DNA of 14,151 nt from Bacteroidota bacterium (GCA_027620595.1 JAQCDI010000027.1:1-14151); one strand, 5' to 3'. Counted from the stretch's first letter, positions 6,588-14,123 are shown. Program-made: numbers and translations. The notes: generated by a model not told the origin, from the letters alone.

Positions 6588-7805
6588 ATGCCCACGGTCG
6601 AGGATCGGTCCCAACCACGGTCACAGCGCCGCTTCCTGCTGTTCCTCGTCATCATCATGTCCATCCTCTTCCTGTGGATGGTCCGCGCGTTCCTCATCAC
6701 CATGTTGCTGGGGGCCATCTTCACGGCCATGGCCATGCCGCTGCACCGCGTCGTGCGCCGCTGGGTGGGGGGCGATCCCCGCAGTTCCCTGGCTGCTGCC
6801 TTCTCCCTGCTCATCCTGATTGTGGCCGTAGGGCTTCCGATCTTCCTGTTCCTCGGGGTAGTGGCCACGCAGGCACTCGAAATCAGCGAGGCAGCCCGAC
6901 CGTGGCTTGAAAACCAGATCAACGAAGTGGGCCGGTGGGAGGACCTGGTCTCACGCTTCCCCTTCCTCTCCTACTTCTTCCCCGAAGAAGGCGGTCTGCT
7001 GGCCAAGCTGAGCCAGTATGCGTCAGAGGTCGGTCGCTTCCTGGCCGACAGCGTCGTGGACTTCACCCGCGGCACCGCAGCCTTCACGCTCCAGATTTTC
7101 GTGCTGCTCTACAGCATGTTCTTCTTCCTCAAGGACGGTCCCACGATCCTGGACCGCATCCTCTACTACATCCCGCTTCCGGAGACCTTCGAGCAGGAAC
7201 TGGTCAACAAGATCGTGTCTGTTTCCGGTGTGGTCCTCAAAGGGTCCATGGTCATTGGCATGATCCAGGGTGGCCTGGCCGGCCTGGCCTTCCTGGTGGC
7301 CGGCATTCCCGGCTGGGCGTTCTGGACAACCGTGATGGTGGTGCTCTCCCTGATTCCTGCCATCGGATCCGCCCTTGTCTGGATTCCCGCGGCCATCTAT
7401 CTCTTCAGCACCGGCTCCACGGCCGTTGCACTGACCTTCACCCTCTGGTGCGCCGTCGTCGTGGGGACGGTGGACAACTTCCTGCGACCCTGGATCGTCG
7501 GTCAGGGGACACGCATGCCGGATCTATTGGTACTCATCTCCACGCTGGGCGGCATTTTCCTTTTCGGCGCCGTGGGCTTCATCCTCGGCCCGGTCATCGC
7601 CTCGCTTTTCCTCGGTACGCTGTACATCTACGGCGAGATGTTCTCCGAAAGCCTGGGCGAAAAACCCAAATCCATGCGGGAGGAAGAGATCGAGGAAGCC
7701 TTTGCCCGCTTGCCCAAGACCCCCGGCGCGCGCAGTCGAACCTTCTCGCTCATCGGACGGCGCAGGAAGGAACGGGAGAACCGACAGGAAGACGGTGAAA
7801 CATGA
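6588..7805 (+). CDS. AI-2E transporter family (UPF0118) inner-membrane permease
   Basis: A 405-residue polytopic membrane protein of the AI-2E transporter family. The N-terminal helices (about 15-60) and a second pair around 67-95 precede the soluble segment typical of the family (EISEAARPWLENQINEVG...). The conserved C-terminal half contains FVLLYSMFFFLKDG, SLIPAIGSALVWIPAAIYL and TVDNFLRPWIVGQGTRMPDL, then LGGIFLFGAVGFILGPVIASL. A charged cytoplasmic tail of about 55 residues (KPKSMREEEIEEAF...RRRKERENRQED) follows. Despite the family name, members differ in substrate: some export quorum signals and some are Na+/H+ antiporters, so no substrate is assigned. Start ATG 6588 has no Shine-Dalgarno sequence. 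Its stop overlaps an ATG (ATGA at 7802-7805), the signature of coupling to a downstream gene that is now broken. Confidence 0.9.
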   Translation: MPTVEDRSQPRSQRRFLLFLVIIMSILFLWMVRAFLITMLLGAIFTAMAMPLHRVVRRWVGGDPRSSLAAAFSLLILIVAVGLPIFLFLGVVATQALEISEAARPWLENQINEVGRWEDLVSRFPFLSYFFPEEGGLLAKLSQYASEVGRFLADSVVDFTRGTAAFTLQIFVLLYSMFFFLKDGPTILDRILYYIPLPETFEQELVNKIVSVSGVVLKGSMVIGMIQGGLAGLAFLVAGIPGWAFWTTVMVVLSLIPAIGSALVWIPAAIYLFSTGSTAVALTFTLWCAVVVGTVDNFLRPWIVGQGTRMPDLLVLISTLGGIFLFGAVGFILGPVIASLFLGTLYIYGEMFSESLGEKPKSMREEEIEEAFARLPKTPGARSRTFSLIGRRRKERENRQEDGET

Positions 7806-7859
7806 CGGCACCTTCGTCCATGCGTCGCTCCAGCGGTACCTCCCTGGGTTGGATGCTCT

Positions 7860-8336
7860 GGCGGGGTTCGCTCGAACATCATCCCGGAAGAACTCGAAAT
7901 GCTGGGCACCATCCGGACGTTCGATCCGGAGATGCGGGAAACCCTGCACCGCCGGTTCCGCGAAATCGTGAACCACACGGCCGCCTCGAACGGTGCCGCG
8001 GCCGAGATCCAGCTGCCCTACTCGGCCCACTACCCGGTCACGTACAACGATCCCGACCTGACCGAAGCCATGCTGCCCACCCTGCAGCGTGTCGCAGGCA
8101 CCGAGAACATCAACCTGATCGACGCCGTGACGGGCGCCGAGGATTTCTCCTTCTTTGCCCGGGAAGCCCCGGGGCTGTTCGTTTTCGTGGGTGGCAAACC
8201 GCTCGATCTGCCAGCCGAAGTCAATGTCTCCCATCATACGCCGGACTTCTATATCGATGAGTCCGGCATGAAGACCGGCGTCAGGACCTACGTCAACCTG
8301 GCGCTGGACTACATGAACAACGCCTCCCGTCAATGA
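7860..8336 (+). pseudogene. C-terminal remnant of an M20 (M20D-like) amidohydrolase/peptidase
   Basis: From about 7860 the frame reads GGVRSNIIPEELEMLGTIRTFDPEMR, the end of the M20 dimerisation domain. It continues with GAAAEIQLPYSAHYPVTYNDP, INLIDAVTGAEDFSFFAREAPGLFVFVGG and SHHTPDFYIDESG, which holds the last metal-ligand histidine motif, and ends at TGA 8334-8336. M20D amidohydrolases are about 400-440 residues. Here only about 160 remain, without the HxD, GxxEE-type metal ligands and most of the catalytic domain. The frame is open back to TGA 7803-7805, but the 50 bases after it encode nothing recognisable and contain no good start. The first internal ATG is 7899. ATG 7802 overlaps the upstream permease stop but reads another frame, so an internal deletion with frameshift is plausible. 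The intact C-terminal reading frame suggests a recent lesion or an assembly deletion. The protein cannot be catalytically active as it stands. Confidence 0.8.
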
Positions 8337-8350
8337 AGCCAACCACCCCC

Positions 8351-8836
8351 ATGAACCGCTTCCCTTTCCTGCTTCTGTTCGCAGCGCTCGTCCTTTCGGC
8401 CTGTCAATCCGACAACCCGGCCAATGAACACGCCGACCAGCGCGCCGCCGACCGACCTTATGTGGAATACCTGAATCCGGCGGACCAGGAAGAACCCGGG
8501 CCGTTCTCGGATGCTGTCCGCGTGGGCAATCTGCTCTTCCTCTCCGGCAAGATCGGCATCCTCCCCGGCACGCGAACGCTGGCCGAAGGAGGTATCCAGG
8601 GAGAAGCCCGGCAGACGATGGACAACATCCAGGCCACGCTCGAGCGCTGGGGGTCGTCGCTGGATCGGGTCGTCAAGTGCACCGTCATGATTGAAGACAT
8701 CGCCGAGTGGGGAGCCTTCAATGAGGTGTATGTCGAGTATTTCCCCGATCACAAACCTGCTCGCAGCGCCTTCGGAGCCGACGGACTGGCCCTGGGCGCC
8801 GCCGTTGAGGTCGAATGCATCGCTACCGTGGACTGA
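8351..8836 (+). CDS. RidA (YjgF/UK114) family protein with a lipoprotein signal peptide
   Basis: A 161-residue protein. Residues 1-17 form a lipoprotein signal peptide with lipobox LSAC and lipidated C18, followed by a short polar linker. The RidA domain then runs from about 40 to 161: FSDAVRVGNLLFLSGKIGI, ARQTMDNIQATLERWGSSLD, VVKCTVMIEDI, and PARSAFGADGLALGAAVEVECIA. The residues that bind and activate imine/enamine substrates in RidA, R105 and E120 in E. coli, correspond to R138 and E153, so imine-hydrolase chemistry is possible. RidA is usually cytosolic; here it should be a lipid-anchored envelope protein. I prefer ATG 8351 because it follows ACCACCCCC, like the starts at 12466 and 13428. 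ATG 8333 would add six residues and overlaps the stop of the M20 remnant as ATGA. It appears to be the last gene of the 6588-8836 transcription unit. Confidence 0.88.
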   Translation: MNRFPFLLLFAALVLSACQSDNPANEHADQRAADRPYVEYLNPADQEEPGPFSDAVRVGNLLFLSGKIGILPGTRTLAEGGIQGEARQTMDNIQATLERWGSSLDRVVKCTVMIEDIAEWGAFNEVYVEYFPDHKPARSAFGADGLALGAAVEVECIATVD

Positions 8837-8886
8837 TCCTGGGCCTGCTGGCGTTACTGCGGGCCGAAAACTGACACATCAACCTT

Positions 8887-8913
8887 CATTCGGTCGGGAT
8901 TTTTTACATTCGG
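8887..8913 (+). promoter_or_regulatory. Possible promoter/operator region ahead of the DUF5916 gene
   Basis: The 99-base gap between the RidA gene and the DUF5916 gene holds the 7-base direct repeat CATTCGG at 8887-8893 and 8907-8913, a start-to-start distance of 20 bases (about two helical turns). A TTTTTTA run lies between the copies. TACATTCG at 8905-8912 is one mismatch from the Bacteroidota -7 consensus TAnnTTTG and stands 23 bases before the GTG start. No clear TTG -33 box is found at the expected distance. This is a sequence observation only; a promoter or regulator-binding role is speculative. Confidence 0.25.
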
Positions 8914-8935
8914 GAATTCATTTTCCGATTGTGCC

Positions 8936-11161
8936 GTGTCCCGACCGCTTCCCTTCCTGCTCCTGCTGGTGCTCGTGTTGCCTGCATACGCCCAGCACGC
9001 CTCCTTCGACGATCACCAGTTCCGCAGCGATCGGCCTGTGGCCATCCAGCGGCTGACCGGTCCAATCAACCTCGATGGCCGGGTGGACGAACCCGCCTGG
9101 GAGGCCATCACGCCGATTCCGTGGCACGTCTACGGCCCATCCTACGGGGCCCCGGCCACACAGGAAACCGAATTCCGGGTGGCATACGACGATGCCTACA
9201 TCTACTTCTCGTGCCGCTGCTGGGACACCGAGGCGGACGCCATCCAGACCACGACCTACAAACGGGATGCCTGGGATGCGAACTACGACCAGATGGCCAT
9301 CGGGCTGGACACGTTCAATGACAAGGAGAACAGCCTCCTTTTCATCCTCACGGCAGCCGGCGTGCGGGTGGACGTGGCCATCTTCGACGACGCGCAGGGC
9401 GATGCCCCGTTCAACATGTCCTGGAACGCGTTCTGGGACGGGGAAACGACCATCACGGATGACGGCTGGTTTGCCGAGGTGCGGATTCCCCTCTCCTCGA
9501 TCCGATTCAACACCGTTGGCGACGAGTCCACGATGGGCCTCATGCTCTACCGCTATTTCGGCCGCAGCGGGGAGCACCATTCCTATCCCGAACGCCCCCA
9601 GGACTGGGGGTTCTGGAGCTTCGTCAAACCGTCCCGCAGTCAGGAGATTGTCTTCAAGGGTATCGAGTCCACCCGCCCGGTCTACATCACGCCGTACCTC
9701 CTGGCGGGTACGAGCCGGTCGGCCCAACTCAACGATGCCGAGACGGCCTACGAAATCGACAAGGGACCCACGCTGGATGTCGGGCTGGACCTCAAGGTGG
9801 GCCTGACCCGCAACCTGACCCTCGACCTGACGGCCAACACGGACTTTGCCCAGGTCGAAGCCGACGACCAGCAGGTCAACCTGACGCGCTTCTCCCTCTT
9901 CTTCCCCGAGCAGCGCCTGTTTTTCCAGGAGCGCAAGGCTGCCTTTGAGCTGAACTTCGGCCAGTCGAACCGGCTCTTCTACACCCGGCGCATCGGGATC
10001 AACGACGGGGAAATGGTAACCCTGCTCGGCGGAGCGCGGCTCGTGGGACGCATCGGGCGATGGGATGTGGGTGCGCTCACGATGCAATCCGCCCGCCAGG
10101 ACGACCTGCCGAGCGAGAACTTCGGGGTCCTGCGTCTGCGGCGACAGGTCATAAACAGCAATTCGTACGCCGGCGCCATCATGACGTCGCGCCTCGATGA
10201 GGACGGTGGGGAGAACATCGGATTGGGCGCCGACGGGATCTTCCGGCTGCGCGGAGAGGACTACCTGACCCTTGCCGCCGTCCACACGTTCGACGAAGAA
10301 ACCGAGGCGGGACTGGACGCCACCCGACTGCGCGCGCACCTCCGGCGCGAAAAACTGGACGGGCTGACCTACGACCTGGAGTTCAACCGGGCCGGCAAGG
10401 ACTATCGACCCGACCTGGGTTTCGAGCAGCGGGATGACTACTCCCAGGTCGGCATCGGCCTCGGATTCGGCCGGGTCGGTGCCGATGGTCGCCGCTTCAA
10501 ACGCTTCCAGAGCGCACTAACCTCGGACGCGTATGTGACCAACGGGACCGGAAGGCTCCAGACCCGCGAGACCATGGGAATGGTGGAAGCGCTAAGCTGG
10601 AAAGACGCCAAGACCACGGCCAAGGCCACCTGGTTCGTCGAGAACCTTGAGGAGTCCTTCGACCTGTCCGACGACATCGAGATTGCCACGGGGCGGTACT
10701 CCTTCATCGAGACCGAACTCGGCTTCGAAACCTGGACCACCAAGCCTGCCATAGCCACGAGCGCCATCATCGCCGGCACGTTCTTCGACGGCAGCCGCAT
10801 CTCGCTGCGCACCACGCCCAAGTGGAACATGTCCAAGGTGGTCGAGCTGTCCGGAACGTACCAGTACGATCGCATCACGTTCGACGACCGGGATTTGACG
10901 TTCAACGCCCACACGGCCCGCCTCAAGGTCGGCCTGACCTTCAGCCGCAGCCTGTCCCTCTCCAGCTTTGTGCAGTACAGCTCGGACGCGGACCTGGCCC
11001 TGGGCAACTTCCGCTTGCGCTACAACCCGCGGGAAGGCAATGACCTCTTCATCGTGTTCAACGAAGGCCTCAACCTGGACCGGTTCGACCGTACCCCCGT
11101 GCCGCCGTATGTGAACGCGCGCACGCTGGTCATGAAGTACAGCTACACCTTCCAGCGCTGA
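8936..11161 (+). CDS. Outer-membrane beta-barrel protein with CBM9-like domain (DUF5916 family)
   Basis: A 741-residue exported protein starting at GTG 8936, chosen because it opens a signal peptide (MSRPLPFLLLLVLVLPAYAQ, cleavage after Q20) and no in-frame ATG lies upstream. Residues about 35-235 form a CBM9-like sugar-binding domain, opening INLDGRVDEPAW (45-56) and continuing with ETEFRVAYDDAYIYFSCRCWD and GWFAEVRIPLSSIRF. The rest is a DUF5916 region: LTLDLTANTDFAQVEADDQQ (from 294), then FFPEQRLFFQER and about 400 residues of alternating beta-strands. It ends YSYTFQR, an aromatic C-terminal strand typical of BAM substrates. The family is common in Bacteroidota and Rhodothermota but has no established function; glycan binding or uptake at the cell surface is a guess from the CBM9 domain. 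It stands alone between two gaps of 99 and 84 bases and is probably its own transcription unit. Confidence 0.85.
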   Translation: MSRPLPFLLLLVLVLPAYAQHASFDDHQFRSDRPVAIQRLTGPINLDGRVDEPAWEAITPIPWHVYGPSYGAPATQETEFRVAYDDAYIYFSCRCWDTEADAIQTTTYKRDAWDANYDQMAIGLDTFNDKENSLLFILTAAGVRVDVAIFDDAQGDAPFNMSWNAFWDGETTITDDGWFAEVRIPLSSIRFNTVGDESTMGLMLYRYFGRSGEHHSYPERPQDWGFWSFVKPSRSQEIVFKGIESTRPVYITPYLLAGTSRSAQLNDAETAYEIDKGPTLDVGLDLKVGLTRNLTLDLTANTDFAQVEADDQQVNLTRFSLFFPEQRLFFQERKAAFELNFGQSNRLFYTRRIGINDGEMVTLLGGARLVGRIGRWDVGALTMQSARQDDLPSENFGVLRLRRQVINSNSYAGAIMTSRLDEDGGENIGLGADGIFRLRGEDYLTLAAVHTFDEETEAGLDATRLRAHLRREKLDGLTYDLEFNRAGKDYRPDLGFEQRDDYSQVGIGLGFGRVGADGRRFKRFQSALTSDAYVTNGTGRLQTRETMGMVEALSWKDAKTTAKATWFVENLEESFDLSDDIEIATGRYSFIETELGFETWTTKPAIATSAIIAGTFFDGSRISLRTTPKWNMSKVVELSGTYQYDRITFDDRDLTFNAHTARLKVGLTFSRSLSLSSFVQYSSDADLALGNFRLRYNPREGNDLFIVFNEGLNLDRFDRTPVPPYVNARTLVMKYSYTFQR

Positions 11162-11167
11162 TGCGCC

Positions 11168-11196
11168 TTGCGATGCTGCGCCCGGTGGGGTAAATA
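11168..11196 (+). promoter_or_regulatory. Candidate promoter of the symporter / TIM barrel / DUF1080 operon
   Basis: TTGCGA at 11168-11173 and TAAATA at 11191-11196 are separated by 17 bases, the ideal sigma-70 spacing, and stand 49 bases ahead of ATG 11246. The match to consensus is 4/6 for the -35 and 3/6 for the -10 box. The same bases also give a TTG to TAnn spacing of 20, compatible with a Bacteroidota-type promoter, although the TTTG tail is poor. It lies in the only gap (84 bases) before a tightly packed three-gene run. Weak by sequence, moderately supported by position. Confidence 0.3.
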
Positions 11197-11245
11197 GGGC
11201 GATCCGTTTTCCCGCGTCCACCACAGAACCGACCAGTCCCAAGCC

Positions 11246-12460
11246 ATGAACCGATCCTCGACGAGCGCCCGACTTTCGGTGATGATGTTCCTGCAGTTCT
11301 TCGTCTGGGGCGCCTGGTACGTCACGGTCGGCATCTTCATGGGAGAGAAAGGGATGGGGGACATCTCCCATTGGGCCTACACGGTCGGCCCGCTGGCCGC
11401 CGTGATATCGCCCTTCTTCCTGGGCATGATTGCCGACCGCTATTTCGACGTGGAGAAGGTACTCGGCGTCATGCATCTGCTCGGTGGTGCGGCCATCCTC
11501 GCGGCACCCTTCAACAGCGGTTCGCCCACCCTCTTCATCGTGCTGCTGGCGGTGCACATGCTCTGCTACATGCCCACGATCGGGCTGACCAACACGCTGG
11601 CCTTCCACAACATCACCGACCAGGAAAAGCAGTTCCCCCTGATCCGCGTCTTCGGCACCCTGGGCTGGATTGCAGCCGGAGTCCTGGTCAGCCTTGGCCT
11701 CAAGGCCGAAACCACGGCCATCCCGTTCTACGTGGCCGGAGGCGCTTCCCTCGCCATGGGCCTGTTCAGCTTCACGCTGCCCCACACCCCGCCGCCGGCC
11801 GCCGGCTCGGGCGCTGTGACGGCCCGCGAAATCCTGGGACTCGACGCGCTCAAGCAGCTCAGCAGCCGCTCCTTCAACGTCTTCATCCTCTCCTCCTTCC
11901 TGATCTGCATTCCGCTGGCCACGTACTACAACTTCGCGCCCATCTATGCCAACGATGTCGGGCTCGAGAATGTGGCCTTCAAGATGTCCTTCGGGCAGAT
12001 GTCCGAGGTCCTGTTCATGGTCCTCATGCCCTTCTTCTTCCGCCGCCTGGGCGTGAAGTGGATGCTGGTGGTCGGCATGGGAGCATGGGTGCTTCGCTAC
12101 GCGCTCTTTGCCCTTGCCGCACCCGAAGGCGTGGTCTGGATGATTATGACCGGTATCATCCTGCACGGCATCTGCTATGACTTCTTCTTCGTGACCGGCC
12201 AGATCTACGTGGACAAGAAATCCACGGCGGCCATCCGCGGACAGGCCCAGGGCCTCCTGGTGCTCATTACGCTCGGGCTCGGCATGCTGATCGGCGCTCA
12301 GGTCTCGGGATGGCTCAACAACGCTTTCAAGGACGGTGCCGAGGTGCTTTCGGCCGCCGCCTGGCAATCCTTCTGGTGGGTCCCGGCCGCATTTGCCGCG
12401 GCCATCATGCTCTTCTTCATGCTCGCTTTCAAGGACGAAGTAGACCGAACCAACGTGTGA
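11246..12460 (+). CDS. MFS transporter of the nucleoside:H+ symporter (NupG-like) family
   Basis: A 404-residue, 12-helix inner-membrane symporter. The N-terminus MMFLQFFVWGAWYVTVGIFM is the signature first helix of the Nuc_H_symport family. GPLAAVISPFFLGMIADRYF (loop 2-3), MPTIGLTNTLAFHNITD (helix 4) and FPLIRVFGTLGWIAAGVLVS (helix 5) are also typical. A central cytoplasmic loop (about 184-205) contains HTPPPAAGSGAVTAREILGL, and the C-terminal half contains YDFFFVTGQIYVDKKSTAAIRGQAQG. In E. coli this family imports nucleosides; in Bacteroidota-, Rhodothermota- and Planctomycetota-type genomes it often sits beside sugar isomerase and DUF1080 genes, so a sugar or sugar derivative is as likely a substrate. 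The TIM-barrel gene begins 5 bases after its stop, so it is the first gene of an operon. The start is ATG 11246; there is no Shine-Dalgarno sequence. Confidence 0.9.
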   Translation: MNRSSTSARLSVMMFLQFFVWGAWYVTVGIFMGEKGMGDISHWAYTVGPLAAVISPFFLGMIADRYFDVEKVLGVMHLLGGAAILAAPFNSGSPTLFIVLLAVHMLCYMPTIGLTNTLAFHNITDQEKQFPLIRVFGTLGWIAAGVLVSLGLKAETTAIPFYVAGGASLAMGLFSFTLPHTPPPAAGSGAVTAREILGLDALKQLSSRSFNVFILSSFLICIPLATYYNFAPIYANDVGLENVAFKMSFGQMSEVLFMVLMPFFFRRLGVKWMLVVGMGAWVLRYALFALAAPEGVVWMIMTGIILHGICYDFFFVTGQIYVDKKSTAAIRGQAQGLLVLITLGLGMLIGAQVSGWLNNAFKDGAEVLSAAAWQSFWWVPAAFAAAIMLFFMLAFKDEVDRTNV

Positions 12461-12465
12461 ACCCC

Positions 12466-13404
12466 ATGCAACGACGTGACTTCATGAAAACAGGGGCCAT
12501 GACGGCCGCCGGACTGGCCCTCTTTCCGGCTGCCTGCGCCTCCGCCGACAAGGGAGCAGACATGACGGGCGAACCCCTCTTCCGCCTTTCCCTGGCCCAG
12601 TGGTCCCTTCATCAGGCCCTGTGGGACAAGGAGTTGACGAACCTGGAGTTCCCGGTCGTCACCAAACAGACCTGGGGCATCGACGCCGTCGAGTACGTCA
12701 ACTCCTTCATGAAGGAGGAAAGCCGGGACCCGGCCTACGTTGCCGAGCTCAAGCGCATCACCGAGAGCGAAGGCATCCGCAACGTGCTCATCATGTGCGA
12801 TGGCGAGGGCCGTCTGGGCGATCCGGACGATGCCGCCCGCACGCTGGCGGTCGAGAACCATTACCGCTGGATCGAGATTGCCCGCGAGCTGGGCTGCCAC
12901 TCCATCCGCGTCAATGCCGCCTCCGAAGGCGACTGGAATACCCAGCGGGACCTGGCCGCCGATGGTCTGGCCCGCCTGACATCCTTTGGCGCCGAAGCCG
13001 GCATCAACGTCATTGTCGAGAACCACGGCGGCATCTCCTCGAACGGCGCCTGGCTGGCCGAGGTGATGCGCACGGTGAATCATCCCATGTGTGGCACGCT
13101 GCCGGACTTCGGCAACTTCAACATGGGTGAGGAGAATGGCGGCTGGTACGATATCTACCAGGGCGTGACCGAGCTCATGCCCTTTGCCAAGGCCGTTTCG
13201 GCCAAGAGCCACAACTTTGACGCCCAAGGCAACGAGCGCGACAAGGATTACATGCGCCTGATGCGCATCGTGCTCGACGCGGGCTACCGCGGCCATGTCG
13301 GCATCGAGTACGAAGGACGCGAAATAAGCGAGCGCGACGGCATCACGGCCACGCAGGAACTGCTCCTTCGCTGCCGCGAAGCCCTGACCCCCGAATATTC
13401 CTGA
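12466..13404 (+). CDS. Tat-exported sugar phosphate isomerase/epimerase-like TIM-barrel protein
   Basis: A 312-residue protein with a twin-arginine signal peptide: QRRDFMKTGAM matches the RRxFxK motif, followed by a hydrophobic stretch ending ALFPAACASA. The mature part is a xylose isomerase-like/AP-endonuclease-2 TIM barrel, starting RLSLAQWSLHQALW. Likely metal ligands, one per strand, are E185 in VIVENHGG, D214 in TLPDFGNFN, H249 in SAKSHNFD and E281 in GIEYEG; all four are present, so it should bind a divalent metal. The start is ATG 12466, which places the Arg pair at residues 3-4; the frame runs open further upstream but only inside the symporter gene. It sits 5 bases after the symporter and 23 bases before the DUF1080 gene. 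Reaction and substrate are unknown; candidates are isomerisation, epimerisation or lyase chemistry on a (keto-)sugar in the periplasm. Confidence 0.88.
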   Translation: MQRRDFMKTGAMTAAGLALFPAACASADKGADMTGEPLFRLSLAQWSLHQALWDKELTNLEFPVVTKQTWGIDAVEYVNSFMKEESRDPAYVAELKRITESEGIRNVLIMCDGEGRLGDPDDAARTLAVENHYRWIEIARELGCHSIRVNAASEGDWNTQRDLAADGLARLTSFGAEAGINVIVENHGGISSNGAWLAEVMRTVNHPMCGTLPDFGNFNMGEENGGWYDIYQGVTELMPFAKAVSAKSHNFDAQGNERDKDYMRLMRIVLDAGYRGHVGIEYEGREISERDGITATQELLLRCREALTPEYS

Positions 13405-13427
13405 ACCCCACCCCGCATTCCACCCCC

Positions 13428-14123
13428 ATGAAATTCCTTCCTCTCCTGTTCCTGGCCCTCTTACTTATCGCCTGCCAGCCGGCGGCCGAAGAAGCCCCGA
13501 TGACCGATGACGCAGGCTCCGAGTGGATCTCCCTGTTCGACGGCCAGACGTTCGACCACTGGCGCGGCTACAAGCAGGAAGCCATGCCCGAAGGCTGGAT
13601 CGTAGACGACGGTGCCATGTACGCATCCACACCGGCCGGTGGCATGGACATCGTGACCCGCGAGACGTTCACCGACTTTGATTTCGAGTTCGAGTGGAAG
13701 GTGGAGGAAGGCGGCAACTCCGGTGTGATGTGGCACGTCGATGAGGCGGCGGGCGACTATCCCTGGATGACCGGCCCCGAGTACCAGCTTCTCGACGACG
13801 CGGCCTTCAATGACGGCCAGATCGGCAAGAACAGCGCCGCCTCCAACTACGACGTACAGGCCCCGTCCGAAGCCGTGACCAAGCCCGCCATGGAGTGGAA
13901 CCAGGCCCGCATCGTGGTGCAGGGTGCGCACGTCGAGCACTGGCTCAACGGCGTCAAGGTGGTCGAATACGAGAAAGGCAGCGAAGCCCACATGGCCGCC
14001 GTCGCCGAATCGAAATGGACCGGCTATGCCACCTACGGCACCACCTCGACCGGCCACATCGCCATCCAGGGCGACCATGGCGCCGTCTGGTTCAAGAACC
14101 TGCGCATCAAGCGCCTCGACTGA
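13428..14123 (+). CDS. DUF1080 (3-keto-disaccharide hydrolase-type) lipoprotein
   Basis: A 231-residue lipoprotein. The signal peptide MKFLPLLFLALLLIAC has lipobox LIAC with lipidated C16. The DUF1080 beta-sandwich domain covers about 33-231: WISLFDGQTFDHWRGY (33-48), TFTDFDFEFEWKVEEGGNSG (80-99), GPEYQLLDDA (116-125), EWNQARIVVQGAHVEHWLNG (156-175) and GHIAIQGDHGAVWFKNLRIKRL. All family landmarks are present and the gene is complete. Members of this concanavalin-like family have been linked to hydrolysis of 3-keto-glycosides, which supports the name, but the substrate here is not known. Lipidation places it in the periplasm or on the outer membrane. It is the third gene of the 11246-14123 operon. 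A Gfo/Idh/MocA-type sugar dehydrogenase often accompanies this set and may lie beyond the window. The final 28 bases (14124-14151) hold nothing recognisable. Confidence 0.9.
   Translation: MKFLPLLFLALLLIACQPAAEEAPMTDDAGSEWISLFDGQTFDHWRGYKQEAMPEGWIVDDGAMYASTPAGGMDIVTRETFTDFDFEFEWKVEEGGNSGVMWHVDEAAGDYPWMTGPEYQLLDDAAFNDGQIGKNSAASNYDVQAPSEAVTKPAMEWNQARIVVQGAHVEHWLNGVKVVEYEKGSEAHMAAVAESKWTGYATYGTTSTGHIAIQGDHGAVWFKNLRIKRLD

Noticed and set aside
7802..8260. A 152-codon frame beginning at ATG 7802 (ATGA overlap with the permease stop)
   Set aside because: The translation is Arg/Pro/His rich with no family resemblance, while the third frame carries clear M20 sequence over the same bases. The ATG may be the original start of the damaged gene.
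8840..8866. Hairpin GGCCTGC / GCGGGCC after the RidA gene as a terminator
   Set aside because: The stem is 7 pairs with one mismatch and a 10-base loop, and no T-tract follows (GAAAACTGAC).
8918..10339. A 473-codon minus-strand open frame over the start of the DUF5916 gene
   Set aside because: No domain, and it conflicts with a signal peptide plus CBM9-like domain on the plus strand.
10592..12367. A 591-codon open frame on the minus strand antisense to the DUF5916 and symporter genes
   Set aside because: Its composition is low-complexity (His, Glu, Gly, Gln rich) with no recognisable domain, it crosses two well-supported genes, and long antisense frames are expected in GC-rich DNA.
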